A stretch of DNA of 64,000 nt from Bradyrhizobium sp. SSBR45G (GCF_030159255.1 NZ_BSCT01000017.1:62001-126000); one strand, 5' to 3'; positions 39,198-48,930 are shown, numbered from the stretch's first letter. Numbers and translations are program-made. The notes: a model not told the origin generated them from the letters alone.

Positions 39198-39370
39198 TGG
39201 GCGCAGGCCTCGCGGCCGCCTCGGTCGGGCAGGGCGGTCGCGCTGCATTGCGGCATCGCCGCCGGCCGATTTTGCTGTCGCCTATTCCACCGCAAGTCTC
39301 TAGAGTTGCTGGCGAAAAGCGGGCGCGGCGGGCGCAGTCCGCCAAGTCACGGATTGGCCTGGCTCAGGAG

Positions 39371-41173
39371 ATGACGGACCTCCCCATCCGGATCGGCCTC
39401 GACGGACATCCCGACGTCGCCGCGGGGGTCCGGAGGCGCGCGGGCTGGCTCGTGCGCGGACTTCTGGCGCTTGCGCTGGTCGGCGCGGCGGCCTGGCTTG
39501 GCTATGCCATCGCCTTCTCCCGCGGGCTCGACCAGCGCCATGCCGCGGCCCAGCAGCGGCTGGCGGTCGAAGCCGCGCAGCTCGACGGCTATCTCTCCCG
39601 CTTCGAATATCTGCCGTCGCTGCTGGAGACCTCGCCGGACGTCTACCGGCTGCTCGGCACGCCGGATGACCGTTCGCTGCAGCAGAGCGTCAGCCTGTAT
39701 CTCAAATCGATCAATCTGCTGGCCGGCGCCGACAACCTCTATGTGCTGAACGTCGCCGGCGATGCGATTGCGGCCGCCGACTTCGATCAGCCGGGCACGC
39801 CGGTCGGCAGCAATCTCTCCTACCGGCCGTATATGCGCCAGGCGCTGGCGACCGGCCGCGGCGCCTTCTTCGGCATCGGCATCACCAGCGCGCGCGCCGG
39901 CTATTATTTGTCCTATGCGGTCAAGCGCGAGGGGCGCACGATCGGCGTCGCCGTGGTCAAGGTCAATCTCGATGCCTTCGAGCGCGAATGGCGCAACCGC
40001 GGCAGCGACATGGTTCTGGTCGACGCCCGCGGCGTGACCATTCTCGCCTCGCGCGACGAATGGCGTCTTCGTCCATTGACGTCGCTCTCGGTGGATGCGC
40101 TGGAGGAGATCGCGACCTCGAAGCCCTATGGCAGCTCGACCCTCGCGCCGCTCGGCTGGACCTTCACGGAGACCACCGATCGCGGCGGCCAGGTCGTGAC
40201 CGAGCGCGGCGCGGTCTACAGCGTCGACGAGCGTCCGCTCAACGAGCGGCAATGGCAGCTGCTGCTGCTCGACGACGAGACGCCGATCCGGCGCACGGCC
40301 CTGGTCATCGGCACGCTCTCGGGCCTCGCCAGCATCGTCGCGCTGCTCGCCTTCGGCCTGCTGGCGCAGCGACGCAACGAGATCCGCCAACGGCTCGCAA
40401 GCCAGGCCGCGCTGCAGGCCGCCAATGACCGGCTGGAGATCCGCGTGCAGGAGCGCACCGCCGAACTGCGCGCCGCGCAGGACGAGCTCGTGCATGCCGG
40501 CAAGCTCGCCGTCCTCGGCCAGATGTCGGCCGGCATGGTGCACGAGATCAACCAGCCGCTGGCGGCGCTGCAGACCGCGTCCGACAACGCCGTCCAGTTC
40601 GTCGATCGCGGCATGATCGGCGAGGCGCGGGGCAATCTCATCCGCATCGGCGAGCTGGTCCGCCGTCTCGGCCGCCTGACCGGCCAGCTGCGCGTCTTCG
40701 CCTACAAATCGAACGCGCCGCTCGATGCCGTTGCGGTCGAGCACGCGCTGGCCGAAACGCTGAAGATCCTCAGTGCGCGGGTGAAGGACGGCAGCGTCGA
40801 CGTGTCGATCGATCTCGCGCCGGAGCTGCATGTCCGGGCCGATCAGACCCGGCTCGAGCAATTGCTCTGCAACATCATCGCGAACGCGCTCGACGCCGTC
40901 GAAGGCGCCGCCGACAAATCCATCTCCATCCGCGCTGTGCGCGAGGAAGGCCAGTGCCGCATCGCCATCGGCAACAGCGGTCCCGCCATCGCCACCGACG
41001 TCCTGCAGCGGATGTTCGAGCCGTTCGTGACGACCAAGCCCGCCGGCAAGGGGCTTGGCCTCGGCCTCGTGATCGCCAACCACATCGCGCGCTCGTTCGG
41101 CGGCGAGCTGCGGGCGCGCAATCTCGAGACAGGCGGCGCCGAGTTCGTCGTGCTGCTGCCGCTGGCCGAGTGA
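39371..41173 (+). CDS. dctB: C4-dicarboxylate sensor histidine kinase
   Basis: 600 residues from ATG 39371; AGGAG lies directly against the ATG, so the exact start is uncertain. TM1 is at about 28-50, a periplasmic PAS/PDC-like sensor domain of about 260 residues follows (YRPYMRQAL, G-A-F-F-G-I-G, GYYLSYAV, typical of DctB), then TM2 at about 310-332, a coiled-coil linker (about 345-375), the H-box AGMVHEINQPLAAL (His near 389) and an ATPase domain with GKGLGLGLVIAN. It senses periplasmic C4-dicarboxylates (together with DctA in rhizobia) and phosphorylates DctD. The gap to dctD is 12 bp. Confidence 0.94.
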   Translation: MTDLPIRIGLDGHPDVAAGVRRRAGWLVRGLLALALVGAAAWLGYAIAFSRGLDQRHAAAQQRLAVEAAQLDGYLSRFEYLPSLLETSPDVYRLLGTPDDRSLQQSVSLYLKSINLLAGADNLYVLNVAGDAIAAADFDQPGTPVGSNLSYRPYMRQALATGRGAFFGIGITSARAGYYLSYAVKREGRTIGVAVVKVNLDAFEREWRNRGSDMVLVDARGVTILASRDEWRLRPLTSLSVDALEEIATSKPYGSSTLAPLGWTFTETTDRGGQVVTERGAVYSVDERPLNERQWQLLLLDDETPIRRTALVIGTLSGLASIVALLAFGLLAQRRNEIRQRLASQAALQAANDRLEIRVQERTAELRAAQDELVHAGKLAVLGQMSAGMVHEINQPLAALQTASDNAVQFVDRGMIGEARGNLIRIGELVRRLGRLTGQLRVFAYKSNAPLDAVAVEHALAETLKILSARVKDGSVDVSIDLAPELHVRADQTRLEQLLCNIIANALDAVEGAADKSISIRAVREEGQCRIAIGNSGPAIATDVLQRMFEPFVTTKPAGKGLGLGLVIANHIARSFGGELRARNLETGGAEFVVLLPLAE

Positions 41174-41185
41174 CGAGGTCTTCGC

Positions 41186-42544
41186 ATGACACATGAGCAA
41201 CCGATCGGCGTGATCTATGTCGAGGACGACGAGGATGTCCGCATCGGCGCCGTCCAGGCGCTGCAGCTTGCCGGCCTCGCGGTCACGCCGTTCGGCTCGG
41301 TCGAAGCCGCAGGCGGAATCGTCCGCGCCGGCATGCCGTTCGTGGTGGTCTCCGACGTGCGCCTGCGCGGCAAGAGCGGCACCGAATGGCTGTCCGAGCT
41401 GCACCGGCTCGATCCCGACCTGCCGGTCATCCTGGTCACCGGCCACGGCGACATCTCGATGGCCGTCGAAGCGATGCGCAACGGCGCCTATGACTTCATC
41501 GAGAAGCCGTGCTCGTCGGAGCAACTCGTCTCCGTGGTGCGCCGGGCGCTCGACAAGCGGCGCCTGACGCTGGAAGTGCTCACGCTGCGCTCTGCGCTGG
41601 CCGACCGCCAGGGCATCGAGGCGAGCCTGCTCGGCCGCTCGCCGCAGATCCAGGAGGTCCGCCGGCTCGTCGCCAATCTCGCCTCGACCAATGTCGACGT
41701 GACGATCTACGGCGAGACCGGCACCGGCAAGGACGTCGTCGCCCGCTGCCTGCACGCTCACAGCGTCCGGCGCGGCGGCAACTACGTCGCGGTGAATTGC
41801 GGCGGCCTGCCGGAATCGCTGGTCGAGAGCGAATTGTTCGGCCACGAGGCCGGCGCCTTCACCGGCGCCACCAAACAGCGCATCGGCAAGATCGAATATG
41901 CCCATGGCGGCACCTTGTTCCTCGACGAGATCGAGAGCATGCCGCTCAGCGTGCAGGTGAAGCTGCTGCGGGCGCTGCAGGATCGCTTGATCGAGCGCGT
42001 CGGCTCCAACAAGCCGGTCGCGGTGGACTGCCGCGTCGTCGCCGCCAGCAAGGCGAATCTCTATGAGCTCAGCGAACGCAAGCAGTTCCGCGCCGATCTC
42101 TATTATCGCCTCGGCGTGGCCTTCATCGAGCTGCCGCCCTTGCGCGAGCGACGCGAGGACATCCCGATCCTGTTCGAGCACTTCACGCTGGAGGCCGCCA
42201 AACGCTTCGAGCGTGACGCGCCGATCGTGGACGAGCAGACCATGTCGCTGCTGCTGAGCTATGCCTGGCCCGGCAATGTGCGCGAGCTGCGCAACGTCGC
42301 CGACCGCTTCGTGCTCGGCGTGCTCGACCGCAAGGTCCTGGATCGGTCCGGGGCTGCAGCCTCGGAGCTGTCGCTGCCGCGGCAATTGGAAAACATCGAG
42401 CGCTCGATCATCGAGGATGCGCTGCGCCGCAAGCTCGGCGACGTCCAGGCCACCGCGGCCCTCCTGAGCATCCCGAAGCAGACGCTGTACGACAAGATCA
42501 AGCGGCTCGCCGTGAAGGTCGACAGCGTCAAGGAGAAGCATTGA
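41186..42544 (+). CDS. dctD: C4-dicarboxylate response regulator, sigma-54 activator
   Basis: 452 residues. Receiver domain (about 1-125) with acidic pair EDDED and phospho-acceptor Asp57 (VVVSDVRL); AAA+ domain (about 145-380) with Walker A GETGTGKD (about 176) and the GAFTGA loop (about 229) that contacts sigma-54; C-terminal Fis-type helix-turn-helix (about 405-445, LGDVQATAALLSIPKQTLYDKI). It activates sigma-54 promoters after phosphorylation by DctB. The likely target in this window is the promoter at 27852-27867 before aceE. Confidence 0.95.
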   Translation: MTHEQPIGVIYVEDDEDVRIGAVQALQLAGLAVTPFGSVEAAGGIVRAGMPFVVVSDVRLRGKSGTEWLSELHRLDPDLPVILVTGHGDISMAVEAMRNGAYDFIEKPCSSEQLVSVVRRALDKRRLTLEVLTLRSALADRQGIEASLLGRSPQIQEVRRLVANLASTNVDVTIYGETGTGKDVVARCLHAHSVRRGGNYVAVNCGGLPESLVESELFGHEAGAFTGATKQRIGKIEYAHGGTLFLDEIESMPLSVQVKLLRALQDRLIERVGSNKPVAVDCRVVAASKANLYELSERKQFRADLYYRLGVAFIELPPLRERREDIPILFEHFTLEAAKRFERDAPIVDEQTMSLLLSYAWPGNVRELRNVADRFVLGVLDRKVLDRSGAAASELSLPRQLENIERSIIEDALRRKLGDVQATAALLSIPKQTLYDKIKRLAVKVDSVKEKH

Positions 42545-42606
42545 TGGAGCCGGCTCGCGTTGCACCTCGCGAGGAACGAACGCTGCGGCGGCGCCGTTGA
42601 AGGCCC

Positions 42607-42843
42607 ATGACAGGCAGAGACACCCGCGACCTGCGCTCCGGCGCCTATGACCCCGTCAGCAAGGCCGGCTTGCCGCAGCCGCATCAGGTCAAGGACGAGA
42701 CGACGCCGCGCCAGCGCGAGCAGTGGGGCGCCGATTTGCGCGCCGAGCCGCTGCCGGGCACCGAGCCGGTTCTGCCGGAAGGGCTCACGCGTGAGCGTCG
42801 CGCGCCGCTCAATCCCCGCACTGGCCGCCGCGACACGGTGTGA
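42607..42843 (+). CDS. Hypothetical small hydrophilic protein
   Basis: 78 residues, rich in Arg, Pro, Glu and Thr, with no membrane helix or cysteine, probably disordered. GAAGG lies three bases before ATG 42607. Codon use matches the neighbours. It follows dctD by 62 bp and converges on ridA. I do not recognise a family; functional link to dctBD is unknown. Confidence 0.55.
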   Translation: MTGRDTRDLRSGAYDPVSKAGLPQPHQVKDETTPRQREQWGADLRAEPLPGTEPVLPEGLTRERRAPLNPRTGRRDTV

Positions 42844-42866
42844 GGTGCCGCGGCTGCCTCATCGGC

Positions 42867-43217
42867 TTACTTGGCCGCGATCACCATGATCTCGACCGTG
42901 TATTGCGGCGCCGCAAGCCCGGCTTCGACGGTGGCGCGGGCGGGCGTGTTGCCGGCCGACACCCAGCCGTCCCACACCGCGTTCATCTCGCCGAAGGTCT
43001 TGATGTCGGTGAGATAGATCGTCGCGGACAAGAGCTTCGACTTGTCGGTGCCGGCCTTGGCGAGGTGACCGTCGATGATCGAAAGAATTTCCTCGGTCTG
43101 CTTGGTCACGCTCTCGCCGGCGGTCTTCTGCGCCACCACGCCCGCGAGATAGACGGTATTGCCGTGCACGACGACCTGGCTCATGCGCGGGCCGACTTCG
43201 AAACGCTGGATGGACAT
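42867..43217 (-). CDS. ridA: RidA/YjgF-family reactive enamine/imine deaminase
   Basis: 116 residues, typical RidA length. The conserved Arg94 in TPARATVEAG corresponds to the catalytic Arg of RidA, and Glu109 near the C-terminus (YTVEIMVIA) is the usual partner. Family members form trimers that hydrolyse 2-aminoacrylate and other enamine/imine by-products of PLP enzymes. The GAGGAG site upstream of the ATG (rc of 43226-43231 region) supports the start. Transcribed alone, convergent with 42607-42843 and divergent from the ABC operon. Confidence 0.92.
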   Translation of the reverse strand: MSIQRFEVGPRMSQVVVHGNTVYLAGVVAQKTAGESVTKQTEEILSIIDGHLAKAGTDKSKLLSATIYLTDIKTFGEMNAVWDGWVSAGNTPARATVEAGLAAPQYTVEIMVIAAK

Positions 43218-43362
43218 CGACAGAACTCCTCAAAAGGTCAAATGGGGCCTCTCCCTAGCGCGTGCGGCGCGGCGGCGCCAGTCGGCTGAGACAGGGCAGA
43301 GGCTGCAAATGAGCCGTTGTCCAGCGTGGATATTTGCAGCTTGGCAGCAGCGTGCCCTCCAC

Positions 43363-43403
43363 CGTCCTTCGAGACGCCCGCCTGCGGCGGGCTCCTCAGG
43401 ACG
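43363..43403. repeat. Palindromic intergenic repeat unit
   Basis: Outer arms CGTCCT and AGGACG enclose an inner perfect stem GCCCGCC-TGC-GGCGGGC (43376-43392). The layout is that of REP-like elements common between genes in Bradyrhizobium-type genomes (recalled, not searched). Confidence 0.65.
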
Positions 43404-43430
43404 AGGTCCGATTTCGCGGTGACACTCACC

Positions 43431-43476
43431 CCTCATGGTGAGGAGCGCCGCTGGCGGCGCGTCTCGAACCATGAGG
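43431..43476. repeat. Palindromic intergenic repeat unit
   Basis: Arms CCTCATGGT (43431-43439) and ACCATGAGG (43468-43476) enclose an inner stem GCGCCGC-TG-GCGGCGC. REP-like, related in layout to the unit at 43363-43403. Confidence 0.7.
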
Positions 43477-43700
43477 CCAGGGTTCACCGGAGGACGCGAC
43501 CTTGCGTTGAGGCAGCCCACGAGACACACGGCCAGCGGCATTTCCGGATCGCGCCGCCTCGCCGCGCTGCGAAGCGCGCCTTGCCCATGGCTGAGGCAAG
43601 GGTGGGGCGTTTTCCGCGCTTGCACGGTTATTTGAGACATGAAACATTCTCCGCCAAGGTCCTGTTTTAAATTCCTGTTTTGACGAGGCGGAGGGGCACG

Positions 43701-44678
43701 ATGCGGACGAAATTGATGCTGGCGGCATGGGCTGCGATCGCGTTGGGGTCGAGCGCAGCGCCGGCGCTGGCGCAGCAGACCATCCGCGTCGGCTGGACCA
43801 TTCCGGCTGAAGAATCCAAATACTGGATGATGAAGCGGCCGACCGAGTTTCCGGATCTCGGCAAGACCTACAACATTGAGTGGACCCAGTTCCAGGGCAC
43901 GGCACCGATGACCCAGGCGCTGGCCGCCGGCGCGCTCGATTGCGCGACGCAGGCGCCGCTGTCGCTGTCGAACGGCGTCGTCGGCGGCGGGCTCAAGGCC
44001 TATATCGTCGCCCAGCACGTCTATGAGAAGCCGGGCGGGTTCTCGGTCTATTGGGCGGTCAAGGACGATTCGCCAATCAAGACCATCGCGGACCTCAAGG
44101 GCAAGACGGTCGGCATCTCCGTGATCGGCGGCGGCACCCAGGGGCCGTTCAACATGCTCTTGAAGCAGGCCGGGCTCGATCCCGCCAAGGACATCAAGCT
44201 GGTCGAGGTCGGCTTCGCGGTGTCGGAGGATGCGCTGCGCCAGGGCCGCGTCGACGCCGTCAACATGAACCAGCCGTTCGCCGCGCGCGCCGAGGCCAAG
44301 GGCGGCACCCGCAAGCTGTTCCAGCTGTCCGAGGCGATGCCGAACATCGTCCACATCCTCGAGGCCTGCCGCGCCGACTTCGTCGACAAGAATCCGGAAC
44401 TGGTGAAGGCCTATGTCCGCGACATCACCGCCGGCATGAAGAAGGCGCTGGCGAACCGAGACGAGACGCTGAAGGTCGTCTCGGAGGTGATGAAGGCGCC
44501 GGTTGCCGTCATCGACACCTATCTGTTGAAGGACAATGATTTCGGCCGCGATCCGGTCGCAGCACCCAACTTCCCGGCGATCCAGAAGATGCTCGACATC
44601 TACGCCGAGACCGGCATGCTGCCGAAGCTCGACGTCGCCCAGTTCAAGCATCCCACGATCGTCGCGCCGATCCAATAA
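43701..44678 (+). CDS. NitT/TauT-type ABC transporter substrate-binding protein
   Basis: 325 residues from ATG 43701 (GGAGGGG upstream; TTG 43680 is a less likely start). A signal peptide with cleavage after APALA (about residue 24) sends it to the periplasm. The domain resembles NMT1/SsuA-type binding proteins: GALDCATQAPLSLSN, IADLKGKTVGIS, F-N-M-L-L-K-Q-A-G-L-D and Q-G-R-V-D-A-V. Such proteins bind nitrate, sulfonates, thiamine precursors, phthalates or other small organics; the ligand cannot be read from the sequence. First gene of a six-gene + strand operon with ATPase and two permeases. Confidence 0.9.
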   Translation: MRTKLMLAAWAAIALGSSAAPALAQQTIRVGWTIPAEESKYWMMKRPTEFPDLGKTYNIEWTQFQGTAPMTQALAAGALDCATQAPLSLSNGVVGGGLKAYIVAQHVYEKPGGFSVYWAVKDDSPIKTIADLKGKTVGISVIGGGTQGPFNMLLKQAGLDPAKDIKLVEVGFAVSEDALRQGRVDAVNMNQPFAARAEAKGGTRKLFQLSEAMPNIVHILEACRADFVDKNPELVKAYVRDITAGMKKALANRDETLKVVSEVMKAPVAVIDTYLLKDNDFGRDPVAAPNFPAIQKMLDIYAETGMLPKLDVAQFKHPTIVAPIQ

Positions 44679-44704
44679 GCGCCTTCGCGCGGAGTTCATT
44701 GTCG

Positions 44705-46411
44705 ATGAGGAAGCTGCGCTCGCGCGTGACGGTGGATGGGCTCGATCGCGCCCCCCACCGCGCCTTCATGCGTGCGATGGGACTGGATGATTCCGACATC
44801 GCCAAGCCGATGGTCGGTGTCGTCAGCCAGAAGGGCGAGCAGACGCCCTGCAACATGACGCACGACTTCCAGGTCGACGCCGCCAAGACGGGGATCTCCG
44901 AAGCCGGCGGCACGCCGCGCGAATTCGCCACCATCTCCGTCTCCGACGGCATCAGCATGAACCATGAGGGAATGAAGTTCTCTCTGTTCTCGCGCGAACT
45001 GATCGCCGATTCCATCGAGGCCGTCGTCCACGGCCTTGCCTATGACGCGCTGATCGGCTTCGCCGGCTGCGACAAGACCTTGCCCGGCGTGATGATGGGC
45101 ATGGTCCGCTGCAACGTGCCGTCGATCTTCATCTATGGCGGCAGCGCGCTGCCCGGCAGGTATCAGGGCAAGACGCTGACGGTGCTCGACTCGTATGAAG
45201 CCGTCGGCAGCTACATGACCGGCGAGATCGACGAGCAGACCTTGCGCGGCATCGAGCTGTCCTGCCTGCCGACGATCGGCGCCTGCGCCGGACAGTTCAC
45301 CGCCAACACGATAGGCATGCTGTCGGAAGCGATGGGCCTGTCGATGCCCAACGTCTCGATGATTCCCGGCGTCTATGCCGAGCGCGCCCATGTCGCGCGT
45401 CAGGCCGGACGGCTGATCATGCAGATGCTCGCGAACGGCGGCCCGCTGCCGCGCGACATCGTCACGCGCAAATCCCTGGAGAACGGTGCCGCCATTGTCG
45501 CGGCCACCGGCGGCTCGACCAACGCCGCGCTGCATCTGCCGGCGATCGCCAACGAGGCCGGCATCCGTTTCACGCTCGACGATGTCGGCGAGGTGTTTGC
45601 GCGCACGCCGCTGATCGGCAATCTCAGGCCGGGCGGCAAATACACCGCCAAGGATGTCTACGACATTGGCGGCGCGGCCGTCGTCATCCGCGCGCTGATC
45701 GAGAGCGGGCATATCGACGGCTCCTGCATCACCGTCACCGGGCGCACGCTGGCCGAGGACTATGGCTCGGCCAATCCACCCGACGGCGAGATCGTCTTCA
45801 GCCCCGCCGAGCCGATGATGGCCGATGGGGGCGTGGCGGTGCTCAAGGGCAATCTCGCCCCCGATGGCGCGGTCATCAAGGTCGCCGGCCTCAAGAGCCT
45901 GGTGTTCGAGGGCCGGGCACGGGTGTTCGAGGATGAGGAAGCCTGCGTCGCTGCGGTCCGCGCGCGCAACTATCAGGCCGGCGAGGTGCTGATCATCCGC
46001 AACGAAGGGCCCGTGGGCGGTCCCGGCATGCCCGAGATGCTCGGCGTGACCGCGCTGATCTATGGCCAGGGCATGGGCGAGAAGGTCGCGCTGATCACCG
46101 ATGGCCGCTTCTCCGGCGCCACCCGCGGCATGTGCATCGGCTATGTCTCACCGGAGGCGTTCGTGGGCGGTCCGCTGGCGCTGCTGCGCGACGGCGACCC
46201 GATCCGCATCGATGGCAAGGCGCGCACGCTCGACGTGCTGCTCGACGAGTCCGAGCTCGCGGGGCGCCGTGCCGCCTGGTCGCCGCGGCCGCCGCGGCAT
46301 CGCGCGGGCGCGCTCGCGAAATACGCGAGGCTCGTCGGTCAGGCACCGCTCGGCGCGGTCACCCACGAGGGGCCGGCCGAATGGCCCTGGTTCGATCAGG
46401 AGCAGGAATGA
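44705..46411 (+). CDS. IlvD/Edd-family dehydratase
   Basis: 568 residues from ATG 44705 (TTG 44699 also possible, GGAG at 44691). It has the three cysteines that ligate the Fe-S cluster in the family: Cys49 (QTPCN), Cys122 (GCDKTLPG) and Cys194 (GACAGQFTAN), plus GGSTNAALHLPA and GRFSGATRG. Family members dehydrate dihydroxy acids (branched-chain synthesis) or sugar acids. Because it lies between a binding protein and an ABC ATPase gene, next to a NicX-like oxygenase, a catabolic role in handling the transported compound is more likely than isoleucine/valine synthesis; this is inference. Confidence 0.88.
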   Translation: MRKLRSRVTVDGLDRAPHRAFMRAMGLDDSDIAKPMVGVVSQKGEQTPCNMTHDFQVDAAKTGISEAGGTPREFATISVSDGISMNHEGMKFSLFSRELIADSIEAVVHGLAYDALIGFAGCDKTLPGVMMGMVRCNVPSIFIYGGSALPGRYQGKTLTVLDSYEAVGSYMTGEIDEQTLRGIELSCLPTIGACAGQFTANTIGMLSEAMGLSMPNVSMIPGVYAERAHVARQAGRLIMQMLANGGPLPRDIVTRKSLENGAAIVAATGGSTNAALHLPAIANEAGIRFTLDDVGEVFARTPLIGNLRPGGKYTAKDVYDIGGAAVVIRALIESGHIDGSCITVTGRTLAEDYGSANPPDGEIVFSPAEPMMADGGVAVLKGNLAPDGAVIKVAGLKSLVFEGRARVFEDEEACVAAVRARNYQAGEVLIIRNEGPVGGPGMPEMLGVTALIYGQGMGEKVALITDGRFSGATRGMCIGYVSPEAFVGGPLALLRDGDPIRIDGKARTLDVLLDESELAGRRAAWSPRPPRHRAGALAKYARLVGQAPLGAVTHEGPAEWPWFDQEQE

Positions 46412-46516
46412 GCAGCGAGGGGCGACGATTGGCAGGCTTCTTGCTAATCTGCGGTCGTTCATCCTGCTGTCCCGACGGAGCGTCTCGAGCGTGCTGCATC
46501 TGAAAGAGAAGTCGAC

Positions 46517-47362
46517 ATGGGCGTGACCCCGATCCGGCCTGGCCAACTCGCGGGCGTTCCGCTCGGCCGCCGTCCGGCTGAGCCGATCATCGAGATCGAT
46601 CACGTCTCGCAGGTGTTCAAGACCTCGTCGCGTCGTGACCATACTGCGCTGTCGGACATTTCGCTGTCGGTCGAGGAGGGCGCTTTCGTCTCCATCCTCG
46701 GTCCGTCCGGCTGCGGCAAGTCCACCTTGCTCTACATCGTCGGCGGCTTCGTCAGTCCGACCGGCGGCACGGCAAAGATGAAGGGCAAGCCGATCACCGG
46801 GCCCGGGACCGACCGCGGCCCGGTGTTCCAGGAGTTCGCGCTGTTTCCCTGGAAGAGCGTGCTCGGCAACGTCATGTACGGCCCGCTGCAGCAGGGCATC
46901 AAGCCTTCGAAAGCCGAGGCCCGCGCCCGGGCGCTGATCGCCATGGTCGGCCTGACCGGATTCGAAAAATTCTATCCGAAGGAGCTGTCCGGCGGCATGA
47001 AGCAGCGAGTCGCGCTGGCGCGCACGCTGGCCTATGGCCCCGAGGTGCTGCTGATGGACGAGCCGTTCGGTGCGCTCGATGCGCATACGCGCACGCGGCT
47101 GCAGAACGATCTGCTCGAGATCTGGGAGCGCGACCGCAAGACCGTGCTGTTCGTGACGCACTCCGTCGAGGAGGCCGTGTTTCTGTCGGACAAGGTGGTG
47201 ATGATGTCGCGCTCGCCGGGCCGCATCCGCGAGGTCATCGACATCGACCTGCCGCGGCCGCGCCGCCGCGAGGAGCTGCTGCTCGATCCGCGCTACCAGA
47301 AATACATCGTCGAGATCGAGCGCATGTTCGATGCCTCCGGCGACAACGAGCTGCCGTCATGA
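46517..47362 (+). CDS. NitT/TauT-type ABC transporter ATP-binding protein
   Basis: 281 residues. Walker A GPSGCGKST (about 64), Q-loop FQEFALFPWK, signature LSGGMKQR (about 157), Walker B LLMDEPFGALD and H-loop VTHSVEEA. It powers import by the two permeases that follow; the stop overlaps the next ATG (ATGA). The start ATG 46517 has GAGAAG upstream. The 105 bp before it are non-coding. Confidence 0.94.
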   Translation: MGVTPIRPGQLAGVPLGRRPAEPIIEIDHVSQVFKTSSRRDHTALSDISLSVEEGAFVSILGPSGCGKSTLLYIVGGFVSPTGGTAKMKGKPITGPGTDRGPVFQEFALFPWKSVLGNVMYGPLQQGIKPSKAEARARALIAMVGLTGFEKFYPKELSGGMKQRVALARTLAYGPEVLLMDEPFGALDAHTRTRLQNDLLEIWERDRKTVLFVTHSVEEAVFLSDKVVMMSRSPGRIREVIDIDLPRPRRREELLLDPRYQKYIVEIERMFDASGDNELPS

Positions 47363-48135
47363 ACGCGCTCCTGAAGCCGCTCGCGCCGGTGCTGGCCTGC
47401 TGCGGCCTGCTCGCGGCCTGGCAGCTCGCCTCGCTCGGGCTGAAGAACGACAGCTTCCCGACCGCGCTGGACTCGCTGCGCGCGATCCCGCCGATCCTCA
47501 CCGACAAGGAATCGCTGATCAACATCCTGGCGTCGCTGCGGCGGATGGCGATCGGCTTCGCGCTGGCGCTGTCGTTCGCGATTCCCCTGGGGCTCTTGAT
47601 GGGGCGCAGCCGGTCGATGGCGGCCTTCTTCAATCCATTGCTGATGCTGATCTACCCGGTGCCGAAGGCGGCGTTGATGCCGATCATCATGCTCTGGCTC
47701 GGCGTCGGCGACATCTCCAAGACGCTGGTGATCTTCCTCGGCGTCAGCCTGCCCGTGATCTATCACAGCTTCGAGGGCGCCAAGGCGGTCGAGGAGAAGA
47801 TGCTGTGGTCCGGTGCGGCGATGGGGCTTTCTCCCGGTGAGCGTCTGCTGCGCATCGTCCTGCCCGCGGCATTGCCGGAAATCCTGACCGGCTGCCGCAC
47901 TGGAATCGTGCTGGCGCTGATCACGATGGTGACCAGCGAGATGATCGCGCGGCAGTCCGGCGCCGGCAACATCCTGTTCAACGCGCTCGACATGGGCCAG
48001 TACGACACGGTGTTCGCGATGATCATCATCATCGGTGCGATGGGCATCTGCCTCGATGCAGCCTTCGAGGTCATCAGGCGCTGGCTGGTGCGCTGGTCCG
48101 AGCCGCAGTTCGACATGCCCCTGAGCTTCTCATGA
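47359..48135 (+). CDS. NitT/TauT-type ABC transporter permease 1
   Basis: 258 residues, about six hydrophobic helices, inner membrane. The coupling (EAA) loop reads AAMGLSPGERLLRIVLPAALPEIL near residue 155. Overlaps the ATPase stop and the next permease start by 4 bp each, so subunits are co-translated. It forms a heterodimeric channel with the second permease. Confidence 0.93.
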   Translation: MNALLKPLAPVLACCGLLAAWQLASLGLKNDSFPTALDSLRAIPPILTDKESLINILASLRRMAIGFALALSFAIPLGLLMGRSRSMAAFFNPLLMLIYPVPKAALMPIIMLWLGVGDISKTLVIFLGVSLPVIYHSFEGAKAVEEKMLWSGAAMGLSPGERLLRIVLPAALPEILTGCRTGIVLALITMVTSEMIARQSGAGNILFNALDMGQYDTVFAMIIIIGAMGICLDAAFEVIRRWLVRWSEPQFDMPLSFS

Positions 48136-48896
48136 CGCCGCGCACGAGCAACGACATCCTCCTCGGCGCTGCGCCGATCGTGCTGGTCCTGCTGCTGTGG
48201 CAGGGGCTGGTGTCGTTCGGCTATGCGCCCGCCACGCTGCTGCCGCCGCCGGGCCATGTGTTCCTGCGCATGAGCCAGCAACTCTCCAACATCACGTTCC
48301 AGAAGGACATCGCGGCGACCTTGTTCCGGCTGTTCGCCGGCTTTGCGATTGCGGTCGTGCTTGGCGTGTCCCTCGGCATTGCCGCGGCGGTGAGCCCGCC
48401 GGTCAACGCAGCCGTCAAGCCGATCGTGCGCGTGCTGGCGCCGCTGCCGAAGGTCGCACTCTATCCGGCCTTCCTGCTGCTGCTCGGCTTCGGCCACGAA
48501 TCCAAGATCATGCTGGTGGCCGCGGACGCGCTGTTTCCGATCCTGCTGTCGACCTATTACGGCGCGACGATCGTCGAGCAGAAGCTGATCTGGTCGGCGC
48601 TCGCCGCCGGCACACCGCCGCGCGACGTGCTGTGGAAGGTGGTGCTGCCGGCCGCGATGCCCTCGATCCTGACCGGTTGCCGCATCGGCCTCGTCATCTC
48701 ATGCATCGTGGTGTTCCTGGCCGAGATGATCACCTCGACCGACGGGCTCGGCCATGTGCTGGTCACTGCTGCGCGCACGTTCCAGGCCGTCGACATGTTC
48801 GTGCCGCTGATCACGATCTCGCTTTTGGGCCTCATTCTCAATGCCCTGTTGCAGGGCCTGCGCGCTTATCTGCTGCGCGGCTTCCCCTCAGTCTGA
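48132..48896 (+). CDS. NitT/TauT-type ABC transporter permease 2
   Basis: 254 residues, about six hydrophobic helices. Coupling loop LAAGTPPRDVLWKVVLPAAM near 157. Clearly related to permease 1 but not close, as expected for a heterodimer. The NicX-like gene follows after 34 bp. Confidence 0.93.
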   Translation: MTPRTSNDILLGAAPIVLVLLLWQGLVSFGYAPATLLPPPGHVFLRMSQQLSNITFQKDIAATLFRLFAGFAIAVVLGVSLGIAAAVSPPVNAAVKPIVRVLAPLPKVALYPAFLLLLGFGHESKIMLVAADALFPILLSTYYGATIVEQKLIWSALAAGTPPRDVLWKVVLPAAMPSILTGCRIGLVISCIVVFLAEMITSTDGLGHVLVTAARTFQAVDMFVPLITISLLGLILNALLQGLRAYLLRGFPSV

Positions 48897-48930
48897 TAAA
48901 AAGCGCGAACAAGAATCGGGAGGACGGACC

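Larger units (their letters stand above)
43218..43700. other. 483-bp intergenic region with palindromic repeats
   Basis: Separates ridA from the ABC transporter operon. It contains two palindromic repeat units (43363-43403 and 43431-43476) and the putative promoter for the + operon. Open frames across it are translated repeats, not genes. No convincing -35/-10 pair was found; an AT-rich patch lies at 43660-43680. Confidence 0.6.

Noticed and set aside
39347..42565. 1072-codon minus-strand open frame
   Set aside because: Antisense to dctB and dctD, whose domains are complete and clear.
42544..42600. 18-codon frame overlapping the dctD stop (ATGA)
   Set aside because: Too short and Arg-rich; the overlap can arise by chance and no conservation can be judged.
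43317..43670. 117-codon open frame before the ABC operon
   Set aside because: Covers two palindromic repeats and has no ribosome-binding site or motif.
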